From assembly GCF_900090295.1 (NCBI RefSeq), contig NZ_LT607753.1:3782001-3846000 (forward strand): a stretch of DNA of 64,000 nucleotides, read 5' to 3'. Shown here one piece after another: positions 24,474-33,374 of the stretch (position 1 is its first letter; every line of letters starts with the position of its first letter). The position numbers were made by a program, and so were the translations under genes. A model generated the notes under the pieces. It made no database searches and was not told where the DNA came from. It saw nothing but the letters and a program-made list of their open reading frames with translations. The DNA comes from Micromonospora coxensis. Lineage in GTDB: Bacteria > Actinomycetota > Actinomycetes > Mycobacteriales > Micromonosporaceae.

Positions 24474-26591
24474 ATGGCGCGACACGTCGCCCGCCGCGAC
24501 CCACGGGCCCACTGGGTGCTCCTGCTGCTCGGCCTGCTCCTGCTGCTCGCCGCGCTGACCGTCAACGGCATGGTCACCGGGATCGACGGCGGCTCCGGCC
24601 CGTCCGCCGCCCCGGCCGAGCCGGCGCCCGAGCAGGCCACCGCCGCCGGCCCGGTGCTGCGGCTGGACCGACCCGAGCCGGTCAGCCGGCGGATGCCGGA
24701 CCGGACCGTCGCGCTGACCTTCGACGACGGGCCGGATCCGCGGTGGACGCCGCAGGTGCTCGACGTGCTGCGCCGGCACCGCGCGCACGCCACCTTCTTC
24801 GTGGTCGGCTCCCGGGTCAACGACCACCCGGAGCTGGTCCGGCGGATCCTCGACGAGGGACACGAGCTGGGCTCGCACACGTACACCCACGCCGACCTGG
24901 GCACGATCTCCCCGTGGCGGGCCGAGCTGGAGCTGTCGCTGACCCGCAAGGCGATCGCCGCGGCCACCGGACGCGAGGTGACCCTGCTGCGGGCCCCCTA
25001 CTCGTCCACCACCGACACCCTCGACACCGCCCTGTACGACGCGCTGCGCCGCGCCGCCGGCACCGGCCACGTGGCCGTCCTCGCCGACCTCGACACCAAG
25101 GACTGGCAGCGTCTCGGCGTACCGGCGATCGTCCGGGCCGCCACCCCGGAGGACGGCCGGGGCGCGGTGGTGCTCCTGCACGACGGCGGCGGGGACCGGA
25201 GCCAGACCGTCGCCGCCCTGGACCAGCTCCTCACCCGGCTGTCGGCGCGGGACTACCGGTTCACCGGGATCTCCGAGGGCATCGACGCCCCGCCGTCGAC
25301 CGTCCCCGCGTCGACCGGCACCCGGCTCGGCGGGTACGCGCTGCGCGCCACCCAGACCGGGGCGCGGTGGGCCGCCACCGGCATGGACGTGCTGCTCACC
25401 GTCGCGCTGGTGCTCGGCATCGCCCGGCTGGCCGTACAGGTCGCCTGCGCGCAACGGCACGTGCGCCGGGTCCGCCGCCCGCACGGGCCGCGCCGGGTGG
25501 TCGACGCGCCGGTCTCGGTGATCGTGCCCGCGTACAACGAGGCCGCGAACATCGCCGCGACCGTCCGGTCGCTGGTGGCCAGCGCGTACCCGGCGCTGGA
25601 GGTGATCGTGGTGGACGACGGCTCCAGCGACGGCACCGCCGACATCGTGGAGCGGATGGGGCTGCGCGGGGTACGGGTCGTCCGCCAGGCCAACGCCGGC
25701 AAGCCGGCCGCGCTCAACACCGGCATCCGGGCCGCCCGGGCGAACCTGCTCGTGCTTGTCGACGGGGACACCGTCTTCCAGCCGGACACCGTGCACCGGC
25801 TGGTGCAGGGCTTCGCCGACCCGACGGTCGGCGCGATCTCCGGCAACACCAAGGTCGCCAACCGGCGCCGGCTGCTCGGCCGCTGGCAGCACCTGGAGTA
25901 CGTGATCGGCTTCAACCTGGACCGCCGGATGTACGACGTGCTGGAGTGCATGCCGACCATCCCCGGCGCGATCGGCGCGTTCCGCCGGGAGGTGCTGCTC
26001 GCCGTCGGCGGCGTGCCATCGGACACCCTCGCCGAGGACACCGACCTGACCATGAAGGTGCTCCGGGCCGGCTGGCGGGTGGTGTACGAGGAGGGCGCGA
26101 TCGCCTGGACCGAGGCGCCGTCGTCGCTGCGGCAGCTCTGGCGGCAGCGGTACCGCTGGTGCTACGGCACCATGCAGGCGATGTGGAAGCACCGGCACGC
26201 GCTGCGCGAGCCGGGGGCCGGCGGCAGGCTCGGCCGGCGCGGCCTGCCGTACCTGACGGTGTTCCAGATCGTGCTGCCGCTGGCCGCCCCGGCGGTCGAC
26301 GTGTACGCCGTCTACGGGCTGGTCTTCCTGCCCTGGTCGACGCTCGTGCTGGCCTGGGTGGGGCTGCTCCTGCTCCAGGGGCTGACCGCCGCGTACGCCC
26401 TGCGGCTGGACGGCGAACGCTACGGCCCGCTCTGGTCGCTGCCGTTGCAGCAGCTCGTCTACCGGCAGGTGATGTACCTGGTGGTGGTGCAGTCGGCGGT
26501 CACCGCGGTGATCGGCAACCGGCTGCGCTGGCAGCGGATGGTCCGCACCGGTGAGGTGGCGGCCCTCGTGGACGCCCGCCCGCCGGCCTGA
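24474..26591 (+). CDS. polysaccharide deacetylase fused to a family 2 glycosyltransferase
   Basis: A 705-residue membrane enzyme. A first helix (about 14-34) leads to an extracellular NodB domain (about 75-270) with motifs TFDDGPDP, HTYTHAD (metal His pair), LRAPYSS and LLHDGGG. A second helix (about 303-325) returns to a cytoplasmic GT2 domain (about 345-575) with VDDGSSD, DGD, EDTDL and QRYRW (the QxxRW of processive synthases), then four C-terminal helices. This is a PgaC/NodC-like synthase joined to its deacetylase: it should polymerise and deacetylate an N-acetylhexosamine polymer during export. Confidence 0.92.
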   Translation: MARHVARRDPRAHWVLLLLGLLLLLAALTVNGMVTGIDGGSGPSAAPAEPAPEQATAAGPVLRLDRPEPVSRRMPDRTVALTFDDGPDPRWTPQVLDVLRRHRAHATFFVVGSRVNDHPELVRRILDEGHELGSHTYTHADLGTISPWRAELELSLTRKAIAAATGREVTLLRAPYSSTTDTLDTALYDALRRAAGTGHVAVLADLDTKDWQRLGVPAIVRAATPEDGRGAVVLLHDGGGDRSQTVAALDQLLTRLSARDYRFTGISEGIDAPPSTVPASTGTRLGGYALRATQTGARWAATGMDVLLTVALVLGIARLAVQVACAQRHVRRVRRPHGPRRVVDAPVSVIVPAYNEAANIAATVRSLVASAYPALEVIVVDDGSSDGTADIVERMGLRGVRVVRQANAGKPAALNTGIRAARANLLVLVDGDTVFQPDTVHRLVQGFADPTVGAISGNTKVANRRRLLGRWQHLEYVIGFNLDRRMYDVLECMPTIPGAIGAFRREVLLAVGGVPSDTLAEDTDLTMKVLRAGWRVVYEEGAIAWTEAPSSLRQLWRQRYRWCYGTMQAMWKHRHALREPGAGGRLGRRGLPYLTVFQIVLPLAAPAVDVYAVYGLVFLPWSTLVLAWVGLLLLQGLTAAYALRLDGERYGPLWSLPLQQLVYRQVMYLVVVQSAVTAVIGNRLRWQRMVRTGEVAALVDARPPA

Positions 26592-26795
26592 TCAGCCGGT
26601 GTCGAACAGCCCGGCCGACCAGGCCAGGGCCAGCCCGACCACGGTCGAGCAGCAGCAGACCAGCAGGGCGGCGGCGACCACGCCGAGGACCAGCCAGGCC
26701 GGCCCCCGCCGGGCCGCCCCCGGTTCCGCTCCCGCCGTGGGTACGTCGGGACCGGGCGGCTCGCCGGCCGCCCGGTCCTCGTGCGCGTCGGTCAT
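26592..26795 (-). CDS. 67-residue single-pass membrane protein
   Basis: The protein has about 30 hydrophilic Ala/Pro/Glu-rich residues, then one hydrophobic helix (WLVLGVVAAALL) running into a CCCS cluster and a second short hydrophobic stretch. ATG 26795 has GACGGG just upstream. It lies 11 bases after the oligopeptidase stop on the same strand, so it is probably co-transcribed. Its stop touches the stop of the convergent glycosyltransferase gene (TGATCA). The triple Cys at the membrane edge could be a lipidation or metal site. The function is unknown. Confidence 0.6.
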   Translation of the reverse strand: MTDAHEDRAAGEPPGPDVPTAGAEPGAARRGPAWLVLGVVAAALLVCCCSTVVGLALAWSAGLFDTG

Positions 26796-26806
26796 CCCGT
26801 CGCCGG

Positions 26807-28957
26807 TCAGGCGCGGCCCAGCCGGTCCAGGATCCAGGCGTTGATGAACGCCTCCTCGCGCCAGGCGTCGTACCGGCCGCTCGGGCCGCCGTGCCCGGCG
26901 CCCATCTCGGTCTTGAGCAGGTAGTCGCCCTGCGGGGCCAGCGCGCGCAGCCGGGCGATCCACTTGGCCGGCTCGTGGTAGAGCACCCGGGTGTCGTTGA
27001 GGCTGGTCACCGCGAGGATCGCCGGGTAGTCGACGGGGGCCACGTTCTCGTACGGGGTGTACGACTTCATGTACGCGTACACCTCCGGGTCGGCGAGCGG
27101 GTTGCCCCACTCCTCCCACTCGGTGACCGTCAGCGGCAGCGACGGGTCGAGGATCGAGGTGAGCGCGTCCACGAAGGGCACCTGCGCGACGATCCCGCGG
27201 AAGGCGTCCGGGGCGAGGTTGGCGACCGCGCCCATCAGCAGCCCGCCGGCCGAGGCGCCCCGGGCGACCAGCCGGTCGCTCGCCGTCCAGCCGGCCTTGA
27301 CCAGGTGCCGGGCGCAGGCCACGAAGTCGGTGAAGGTGTTCTTCTTGGCCAGCAGCTTGCCCTCGTCGTACCAGCGGCGGCCCAGCTCACCGCCGCCCCG
27401 GATGTGCGCCACGGCGAAGATGACACCCCGGTCGAGCAGGCTGAGCCGGGCGATCGAGAACCACGGGTCCATGCTCGCCTCGTACGAGCCGTAGCCGTAG
27501 ATGACGCACGGCGCGGAGCCGTCGCGCGGGGTGTCCTTCCGGCAGACCAGCGAGATCGGCACCCGGGTGCCGTCGTCGGCGAGCGCCCAGTCGCGGTGCT
27601 GCTCGTAGTCGGCGGGGTCGTACGCCCGGCCGTCCGGGCCGGGACGGACCGGCTTCTGCCGGCGCAGCACCATCTGCCGGGTGACGAGGTCGTAGTCGTA
27701 CACCGAGTCGGGGGTGACCAGCGAGGTGTAGCGCAGCCGGATCTCCCGGGTGCGGTACTCCGGGTTGGCGTCCAGCCCGACGCTGTAGATCGGCTCGGGG
27801 AAGTCGATGTCCCACTCGTCGCCGCCACCGATCGGCAGGACCCGCAGCCCGGTCAGGCCGTTGGCGCGCAGCGAGACGACGAGGTGGTTCTCGAACGCGT
27901 CGACCGCCTCCAGCCGGGTGCCGGGGGAGTGCGCGATCAGCGGCACCCAGTCGCCCGGGGCGTCCGCCGACGTCCAGGCCAGCGCGAAGTCCTCCGCGCC
28001 GTCGTTGTGCAGGATCAGGAAGCGGTGGCCGTGGTGCTCCAGCGAGTACTCCACACCCTGCCGGCGCGGGGCGACGACGGCCGGCTCGCCGGTCGGGTTG
28101 CCCGCCGGGATCACCCGGACCTCGCTGGTGACCTTGCTGTGGATGTCGACGACCACGAAGCGCTCGGAGCGGGTCAGCTCGACGCCGACCCAGAACCGCT
28201 CGTCGTCCTCCTGGTGGACCACCACGTCCTCGCCCGACGGGGTGCCGACGACGTGCCGCCACACCCGGTTCGGCCGCCACGCCTCGTCCACCGTGACGTA
28301 GAAGAGCACCGAGGCGTCGGTGGACCAGGCGGTGCCGTAGAAGGTGTCGGGCACCTCGTCGGCGAGCAGCTCACCGGTGCTGAGGTCCTTGATCCGCAGG
28401 GTGAACCGCTCGTCGCCGCTGAAGTCCGTCGAGTACGCCAGCCAGCGCCCGTCGGGGCTGACGTCGAACGCGCCGAGGGCGAAGAAGTCGTGCCCCTCGG
28501 CGAGCAGGTTGCCGTCGAGCAGCACCTCCTCGCCGTCCAGCGGCGCGCCGTCGGCGCTGACCGGTGGGGTGGTCTCGCCGTCGCGGACCGCCCGGCGGCA
28601 GTGCACGCCGTACTGCTGGCCCTCGACCGTGCGGGTGTAGTACCAGTACCCGCCCTTGCGGGTGGGCACCGTCAGGTCGGTCTCCTGGGTACGCCGGCGG
28701 GTCTCCTCGAACAGCACCGCGCGCAGCCCTTCCAGGTGCGCGGTGCGGGCCTCGGTGTACGCGTTCTCGGCGGTCAGGTGGGCGATGGTCTCCGGGTCGT
28801 CCTTGGCGGCCAGCCAGGCGTACTCGTCGACGACGGTGTCGCCGTGGTGGGTGCGCTCGGCGGGCACCCGCTTGGCGACGGGCGCGGGCGACGGCTCCAG
28901 GTCGGGGCGCGGCGTCAGACGCGCCGAGTTGGAGTTGTCGGGGGATTCGGTGGTCAC
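26807..28957 (-). CDS. ptrB: oligopeptidase B (S9A serine peptidase)
   Basis: A 716-residue cytoplasmic peptidase. The N-terminal 420 residues or so form the seven-bladed propeller that gates access; the C-terminal alpha/beta hydrolase has the nucleophile Ser in GASAGG, the Asp in SLNDTRV and the His in GAGHGG. RGGGELGRRWY is a family hallmark. It cuts small peptides after Arg or Lys. Length matches the family (about 690-720). ATG 28957 is the likely start, in front of a disordered 30-residue N-terminus. The 67-residue membrane protein gene follows. Confidence 0.93.
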   Translation of the reverse strand: MTTESPDNSNSARLTPRPDLEPSPAPVAKRVPAERTHHGDTVVDEYAWLAAKDDPETIAHLTAENAYTEARTAHLEGLRAVLFEETRRRTQETDLTVPTRKGGYWYYTRTVEGQQYGVHCRRAVRDGETTPPVSADGAPLDGEEVLLDGNLLAEGHDFFALGAFDVSPDGRWLAYSTDFSGDERFTLRIKDLSTGELLADEVPDTFYGTAWSTDASVLFYVTVDEAWRPNRVWRHVVGTPSGEDVVVHQEDDERFWVGVELTRSERFVVVDIHSKVTSEVRVIPAGNPTGEPAVVAPRRQGVEYSLEHHGHRFLILHNDGAEDFALAWTSADAPGDWVPLIAHSPGTRLEAVDAFENHLVVSLRANGLTGLRVLPIGGGDEWDIDFPEPIYSVGLDANPEYRTREIRLRYTSLVTPDSVYDYDLVTRQMVLRRQKPVRPGPDGRAYDPADYEQHRDWALADDGTRVPISLVCRKDTPRDGSAPCVIYGYGSYEASMDPWFSIARLSLLDRGVIFAVAHIRGGGELGRRWYDEGKLLAKKNTFTDFVACARHLVKAGWTASDRLVARGASAGGLLMGAVANLAPDAFRGIVAQVPFVDALTSILDPSLPLTVTEWEEWGNPLADPEVYAYMKSYTPYENVAPVDYPAILAVTSLNDTRVLYHEPAKWIARLRALAPQGDYLLKTEMGAGHGGPSGRYDAWREEAFINAWILDRLGRA

Positions 28958-29023
28958 GGCGTCACGTTACCGGCCGGTGCCGCTCACGGTGTTTCCTCTT
29001 CACGCGACGTGCCGACGCGTTGT

Positions 29024-29040
29024 TCGAACATGTGTACGAT
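29024..29040 (+). promoter_or_regulatory. SOS-box-like operator overlapping a leaderless -10 box
   Basis: TCGAACATGTGTACGA (29024-29039) is identical to the site at 10810-10825. Its end overlaps TACGAT (29035-29040), which fits TANNNT and stands seven bases before ATG 29048. A repressor bound here would block the promoter. LexA is the obvious candidate, given the one-base difference from its consensus. Confidence 0.55.
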
Positions 29041-29047
29041 GACCGCC

Positions 29048-30424
29048 ATGGCGGCAGCAGCGCGTTCCACCGGTGCAGCGGAGATCACCCGACGGTTGGC
29101 CTCGATCTGCGGCCCGTCCTTCGCCCGCTTCGCGGGGGCGGCCGACGAGGTGGCCGGGCGGGCCGCCCGCTGGGTCGCCGTCCCCGGCGGCCCGCAGGCG
29201 ACGGCCGAGGTGCTGCGGCTGGCGGCCCGGCACGACCTGACCGTGGTGGCCCGGGGCGCCGGCACGAAGATCGACTGGGGGGCCACCCCGGCGCGGGTCG
29301 ACATCATGCTGGACACCGGCCGGCTCGCCGGCATCGGCCACCAGCCGGCCGGGTCGCCGGTGGTCGAGATCGGAGCCGGCACGCCGCTGCGCGCGGTCCA
29401 GGCCGTGCTCGAACGCACCGGCCGCCGGCTGCCGCTGGATCCGCCCTCGCCCGGCGCCACCCTCGGCGGGGTGCTCGCCGCCGACGAGGCAGGCCCGCTG
29501 CGCCACCGCCACGGCACCGCCTGCGAGCAGCTCGTCGGCCTGCGCTGGCTGGACGCCGACGGCGAACTGGTCGGCGCCGGGGTGGGGCCGGCCGAGCTGT
29601 CCGCCGGGGCGGCGCCGGTCGGGCTGGACGTGGGCCGACTGCTCTGCGGCTCGCAGGGTGGGCTGGGGGTGCTCGTCTCGGCCACGGTGCGGGCGCAGGC
29701 CGTGCCGGCCAGCCGGATCTGGGTGAGCCGTCCGGTGTGGACCCCGCTGGAGGTGCACGACCTGCTCCGCGCGGTGCTCGCCGCCCGGCTCGACCCGGCC
29801 GCGATCGAACTGGACCTGCCGGCGACCGGCACCCGGCCGGCCCGGCCGATGGATCCGGCGCTCGCGGCGGCCCGCGCCGCCCACCCGTCCATGGCGGGGC
29901 GGCGGGAGGCGTCGGCGCGGGTCGGGTCGGGCACCCTGGCCGTCCTGCTGGAGGGGGGCCCGGCGGACGTGGCGGAGCGGGTCGACCGGCTGGTGGCGCT
30001 CTTCGACGGCGAGGCGACCGTGGACAACGCCGCCCCGCCCTGGTGGCGCAGCTACCCGTTCGGGCCGGGCGACACCGCGTTGCGTATCGAGGTGCCGATC
30101 ACCGACCTGCACGCCGCCGTCTACGCGCTGCGCGACGCGGCCGGCGCCCCCGTGCCGGTACGCGGCTCCGCCGGCCTCGGCGTGCTGCACGCGGCCCTGC
30201 CCGGCACGCTGCCCGGGGATCGGGTCGCCTCGATCCTCGCCGCCGTGCGCGGGGTGCTGCTCGCCCGGCGGGGGCGGTGCGTGGTGGTCGCCGCGCCCCC
30301 GACCGTACGGCGGCAGATCGACGTGTGGGGCGAGGCGGCGGTGATCCCCCGGCTCCGGGCGGCGAAGGACCACCTCGACCCGCACCGTCGGCTGGCGCCG
30401 GGGCGGCTGCCGGGCGGCCTCTGA
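29048..30424 (+). CDS. FAD-binding oxidoreductase (GlcE/VAO family)
   Basis: A 458-residue flavoprotein. The N-terminal half is a VAO/PCMH FAD domain: VVARGAGTKIDWG, the Pro-rich LPLDPPSPGATLGGVLAAD and GLRWLDADGEL. It resembles the glycolate oxidase subunit GlcE, but no GlcD or GlcF partner is near. The C-terminal half is a substrate-cap region. ATG 29048 is preferred over ATG 29039 because the -10 box TACGAT would put transcription start at 29048. The SOS-box-like operator suggests damage-inducible expression, unusual for this family. Confidence 0.82.
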   Translation: MAAAARSTGAAEITRRLASICGPSFARFAGAADEVAGRAARWVAVPGGPQATAEVLRLAARHDLTVVARGAGTKIDWGATPARVDIMLDTGRLAGIGHQPAGSPVVEIGAGTPLRAVQAVLERTGRRLPLDPPSPGATLGGVLAADEAGPLRHRHGTACEQLVGLRWLDADGELVGAGVGPAELSAGAAPVGLDVGRLLCGSQGGLGVLVSATVRAQAVPASRIWVSRPVWTPLEVHDLLRAVLAARLDPAAIELDLPATGTRPARPMDPALAAARAAHPSMAGRREASARVGSGTLAVLLEGGPADVAERVDRLVALFDGEATVDNAAPPWWRSYPFGPGDTALRIEVPITDLHAAVYALRDAAGAPVPVRGSAGLGVLHAALPGTLPGDRVASILAAVRGVLLARRGRCVVVAAPPTVRRQIDVWGEAAVIPRLRAAKDHLDPHRRLAPGRLPGGL

Positions 30425-30464
30425 GCCGTCGTGCCGGCGGCGCGGGAGCCGGGCGCGGTCGGGC

Positions 30465-30896
30465 TCAGTCCAGCCACCAGCGGTGCACGGTGTCCAGCGC
30501 CGGGGTGAACCGCAGCACGGTCAGCACCACGGTGACGACCGTGGCGGTGAGCAGCAGCCGGCGGGCGCGCGGCGGGTACCGACGCCACCCGCGGGCCAGC
30601 ACCACGCCGGTGTACACGGCGAGCGCCGGCCCGAGCACGAAGCCGATCAGGTAGAGCAGGCCGACGGCCAGGTAGAGCCAGGTGAACGGGTTCGCGCCGC
30701 TCACCCCGAACGGCACCATGTCCTTCGGGTCGTACTGCCCGGTCACCATGTCGGCGGGGCCGACCCCCTCGGCGAGCATCCGCCCGAGGAAGGCCGTCAC
30801 CAGCGCGACGAACGCGCCGGCCAGCACGAGGTGTGCGGTCAGGACGACACCGATCCGTGGCCGCTGCTCCTCACGGACATCCACGACGCTCGACAT
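30465..30896 (-). CDS. small integral membrane protein
   Basis: A 143-residue protein with three or four predicted helices (about 20-40, 70-95, 115-135). Between helices 1 and 2 lies a polar loop with Asp and Lys residues (GQYDPKDMVPFG). A GTG three codons upstream (30905) could also serve as start. I do not recognise a family. It is convergent with the FAD oxidoreductase gene (41 bases apart) and lies just downstream of the osaC-like gene on the same strand, about 58 bases away in the opposite order, so the two are not clearly one operon. Confidence 0.65.
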   Translation of the reverse strand: MSSVVDVREEQRPRIGVVLTAHLVLAGAFVALVTAFLGRMLAEGVGPADMVTGQYDPKDMVPFGVSGANPFTWLYLAVGLLYLIGFVLGPALAVYTGVVLARGWRRYPPRARRLLLTATVVTVVLTVLRFTPALDTVHRWWLD

Positions 30897-30953
30897 GGGC
30901 GTCACCGTACCCCGGGCGGGGTGGCGTGCGGTGCCCCCACCGCTGTGGCCCGG

Positions 30954-33080
30954 TCAGAGGGCGTCGTTGCGCAGGACCAGGATGGCGATGTCGTCGCGCG
31001 GGGTCTCCACCGAGAAGTTGATCGCGGTCGCGCGCAGCCGGGCGGCGACCACGTCGGCCGAGTACCCGGCCAGCGGGGCGGCGGCGTCGCGCAGCCGGTC
31101 GACGCCGAACAACTCCCGGCCGCGCCGGCGCTCGGTCACCCCGTCGGTGTAGAAGACCAGCGAGTCACCGGGGGCGAGCGGCACCTCCGCCGTCGGCGAG
31201 GTGATCGCGTCGAGCAGCCCCAGCGCGGTGCCGCCGAGCCCGACGAACGAGGCCCCGCCCCCGCCGCGCAGCAGCACCGGACGGTCGTGCCCGGCCAGGT
31301 GCAGCGAGACGTCGAGCTGCCCGCGCTCACCCGGCCCGACGGCGGCGAGCGCCAGCGTGCAGTACCGGCCGCCACCCCGCTCGACGAGCGTCTCGTTGAG
31401 CCGGGACAGCGCCTCCGGCAGCGGCTTGCCGTCGCCGACCAGCACCCGGATCACGTCCCGGACCAGCCCGGTCACCGCCGCCGCCTGCACGCCCTTGCCG
31501 GAGACGTCGCCGATGACCACCAGCCAGCGGCCGTCCGGCAGCGGCACCACGTCGTAGAAGTCGCCGCCGACCTCGGCGTCGTCGCCGGTCGGGACGTACT
31601 CGGCGGCGAAGCCGATCCCCTCGACGACCGGCAGCACCGGGGGCAGCAGCGACTGCTGGAGGGTCTGGGCCACCCGGCGGCGCTCGGCGTGGATCCGGGC
31701 GTTCTCGATGGCGAGGGCGGCCCGGCGGGCCACGTCCTCCAGCACGGCGACCTCGTCCGGGTCGTGCCGGTGTCGCAGGTGCCGGCCGACCGCCAGGGTG
31801 CCGAGGCGTTGCCCCCGGGCGATCAGCGGGACGGCGAAACCCTCCAGCGGCGGGCCCAGCGGGACCTGGGTGGCGCTGCGGGACGCCTCCCTGAGCCGGG
31901 CCTGCACCGACTCCGGACCGGTCTCCTCGAGCACCTTGTGCAGCTGGGGCAGGACCGACTCGTCGGCGTGGCTGGACGCGGCCAGCCGCAGCCGGCCCCA
32001 CTCGTCGGTGGTGTGCACCGCGCACCACTGGCCCAGCCGGGGCACCACCAGCTGCGGGATCAACGCCATGGTCAGCTCGACGTCCAGCGACTGGGCGAGC
32101 AGTTCGCTCGCCTCGGCGAGGAAGGTCAGCCACGCCTGGCGACGGATGTCGGCCCGGCGCAGCCGGTCGTTCTCCAGGTGCAGCGAGAGCCGTTCCGCGG
32201 CGAGCACCGCGAGCGGCCGGGCGTACGCCGAGGGTGCGGCGTCCAGCTCCAGCTCCCCGGCGTACGGGCGGTGCACGGCCAGCGGCACCTGGAGCAGTTC
32301 GTTGCCGGGGCGGGGCTGGCGGCCGTAGCGGGCGAGCACCTGGGTGCCCTGGCCGTCGCCCCGGTCCAGCCGGACCACGCCCCCGGCCGCGCCGACCATC
32401 TCGGCGACCCGGGTCAGCAGGTCGGCGGCGAAGTCGGGCAGCGGGTCCTCGGCGTACGGGTCGGGGCTGGTCTGGGTCAGCTCGCTCATCGCGGCGGCGC
32501 TCGGTGCGGAACTCGCCGGGACGGTGCCGTCCCCACCGTTGACCGGCACCTGGTCCAGCGCGGCGGGCGCCTCCTTCACCGCGCCGGGGCGGTCCAGCCG
32601 GAACCAGACACCCTTGCCGGTGGGCAGGTACGTGGTGCCCCAGCGACTGGCGAAGTGGTCGACCAGCAGCAGCCCTCGGCCCCGCTCGGAGACCTCGGTG
32701 ATCTCGTCGACGTCGTTGCGGACGCCCACCACCAGCTCGTCCACCGGCCCGGCGGCGAAGTCGGTGACGGTGACGGTGAGCCCGACCGGGTCGGCGACGA
32801 CCTCGATGTCCAGTTCGGTGCGGGCGTGCTCCACCGCGTTGGTGGAGAGTTCGGTGGTCAGCAGCAGCGCCTCGTTGAGCAGTTCGTCGAGGTCGGCCTC
32901 GGTGAGCACGGAGCGGACCAGCGCGCGGGCGGCGGCGGGCGTACGCCGGTCGGCGGGCAGGCGGATGCGACGGACGTGCTCGTCCCGGCCCCCGTCCGAC
33001 GAGGGCCCCGTCTCCGCCGACACCCTCGTATCCTCCACCGGCACGGGCCGGGTGCCAAGCCGGACCGCCTCGTCGGACAC
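30954..33080 (-). CDS. osaC: OsaC-like anti-sigma kinase / GAF / PP2C phosphatase
   Basis: A 708-residue soluble regulator. Residues about 25-160 form an RsbW-type kinase (LTTELSTNAVEHA, VSERGRGLLLVDHFASRWG). Residues about 260-450 hold a GAF domain (LGQWCAVHTTDEWG, IARGQRLGTLAVGR), and about 480-705 a PP2C phosphatase (EVGGDFYDVVP, IGDVSGKGVQAA, FYTDGVTERR, RDDIAILVL). In Streptomyces coelicolor, OsaC has this kinase-plus-phosphatase design, lies divergent from osaA and resets SigB after osmotic stress. The same order here supports the name, although this protein is shorter. GTG 33080 is the likely start; its ribosome-binding site is weak. Confidence 0.8.
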   Translation of the reverse strand: MSDEAVRLGTRPVPVEDTRVSAETGPSSDGGRDEHVRRIRLPADRRTPAAARALVRSVLTEADLDELLNEALLLTTELSTNAVEHARTELDIEVVADPVGLTVTVTDFAAGPVDELVVGVRNDVDEITEVSERGRGLLLVDHFASRWGTTYLPTGKGVWFRLDRPGAVKEAPAALDQVPVNGGDGTVPASSAPSAAAMSELTQTSPDPYAEDPLPDFAADLLTRVAEMVGAAGGVVRLDRGDGQGTQVLARYGRQPRPGNELLQVPLAVHRPYAGELELDAAPSAYARPLAVLAAERLSLHLENDRLRRADIRRQAWLTFLAEASELLAQSLDVELTMALIPQLVVPRLGQWCAVHTTDEWGRLRLAASSHADESVLPQLHKVLEETGPESVQARLREASRSATQVPLGPPLEGFAVPLIARGQRLGTLAVGRHLRHRHDPDEVAVLEDVARRAALAIENARIHAERRRVAQTLQQSLLPPVLPVVEGIGFAAEYVPTGDDAEVGGDFYDVVPLPDGRWLVVIGDVSGKGVQAAAVTGLVRDVIRVLVGDGKPLPEALSRLNETLVERGGGRYCTLALAAVGPGERGQLDVSLHLAGHDRPVLLRGGGGASFVGLGGTALGLLDAITSPTAEVPLAPGDSLVFYTDGVTERRRGRELFGVDRLRDAAAPLAGYSADVVAARLRATAINFSVETPRDDIAILVLRNDAL

Positions 33081-33374
33081 CGTGGGTGACCGGTGCGGCC
33101 CCCTCGCGTCGCTGCCCGGGACGCCTCGGGCGTACCCGCGCGCCGGGTGCCGATCTGTGCCGGTACGGGCAGGTCGGCGGCGGCGTTCCGTGCCTGCGAC
33201 GCCCCCGGAGCGGCGGCGCGTCCGGTTCATTGCCGGGCCCGCCGCACGCCGACCGCGCCGCGCCCGAGGTGGGGCGGCGGACGCGGCGTCCGTGGCGTCG
33301 ACACGGCGGTGGGCACAATGATGGGATGGGTGGCGTGTCGACGCGCCGGGAGGCCCCGAGCTGAGCGAGGAATG
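33081..33374. promoter_or_regulatory. divergent control region of the osaC-like and osaA-like genes
   Basis: This 294-base region between divergent starts has no supported gene; long open frames reading through it have poor composition. It should hold both promoters, but I could not place a convincing -10 box on either side. Confidence 0.4.

Noticed and set aside
26891..29038. Plus-strand open frame of about 700 codons running into the FAD oxidoreductase
   Set aside because: It is antisense to the well-supported oligopeptidase B gene and has shadow-type composition. The true oxidoreductase start is next to the -10 box at 29035.
29039..29047. ATG 29039 as start of the FAD oxidoreductase
   Set aside because: It overlaps the predicted -10 box and would lie upstream of the transcription start. 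ATG 29048 fits the leaderless spacing.
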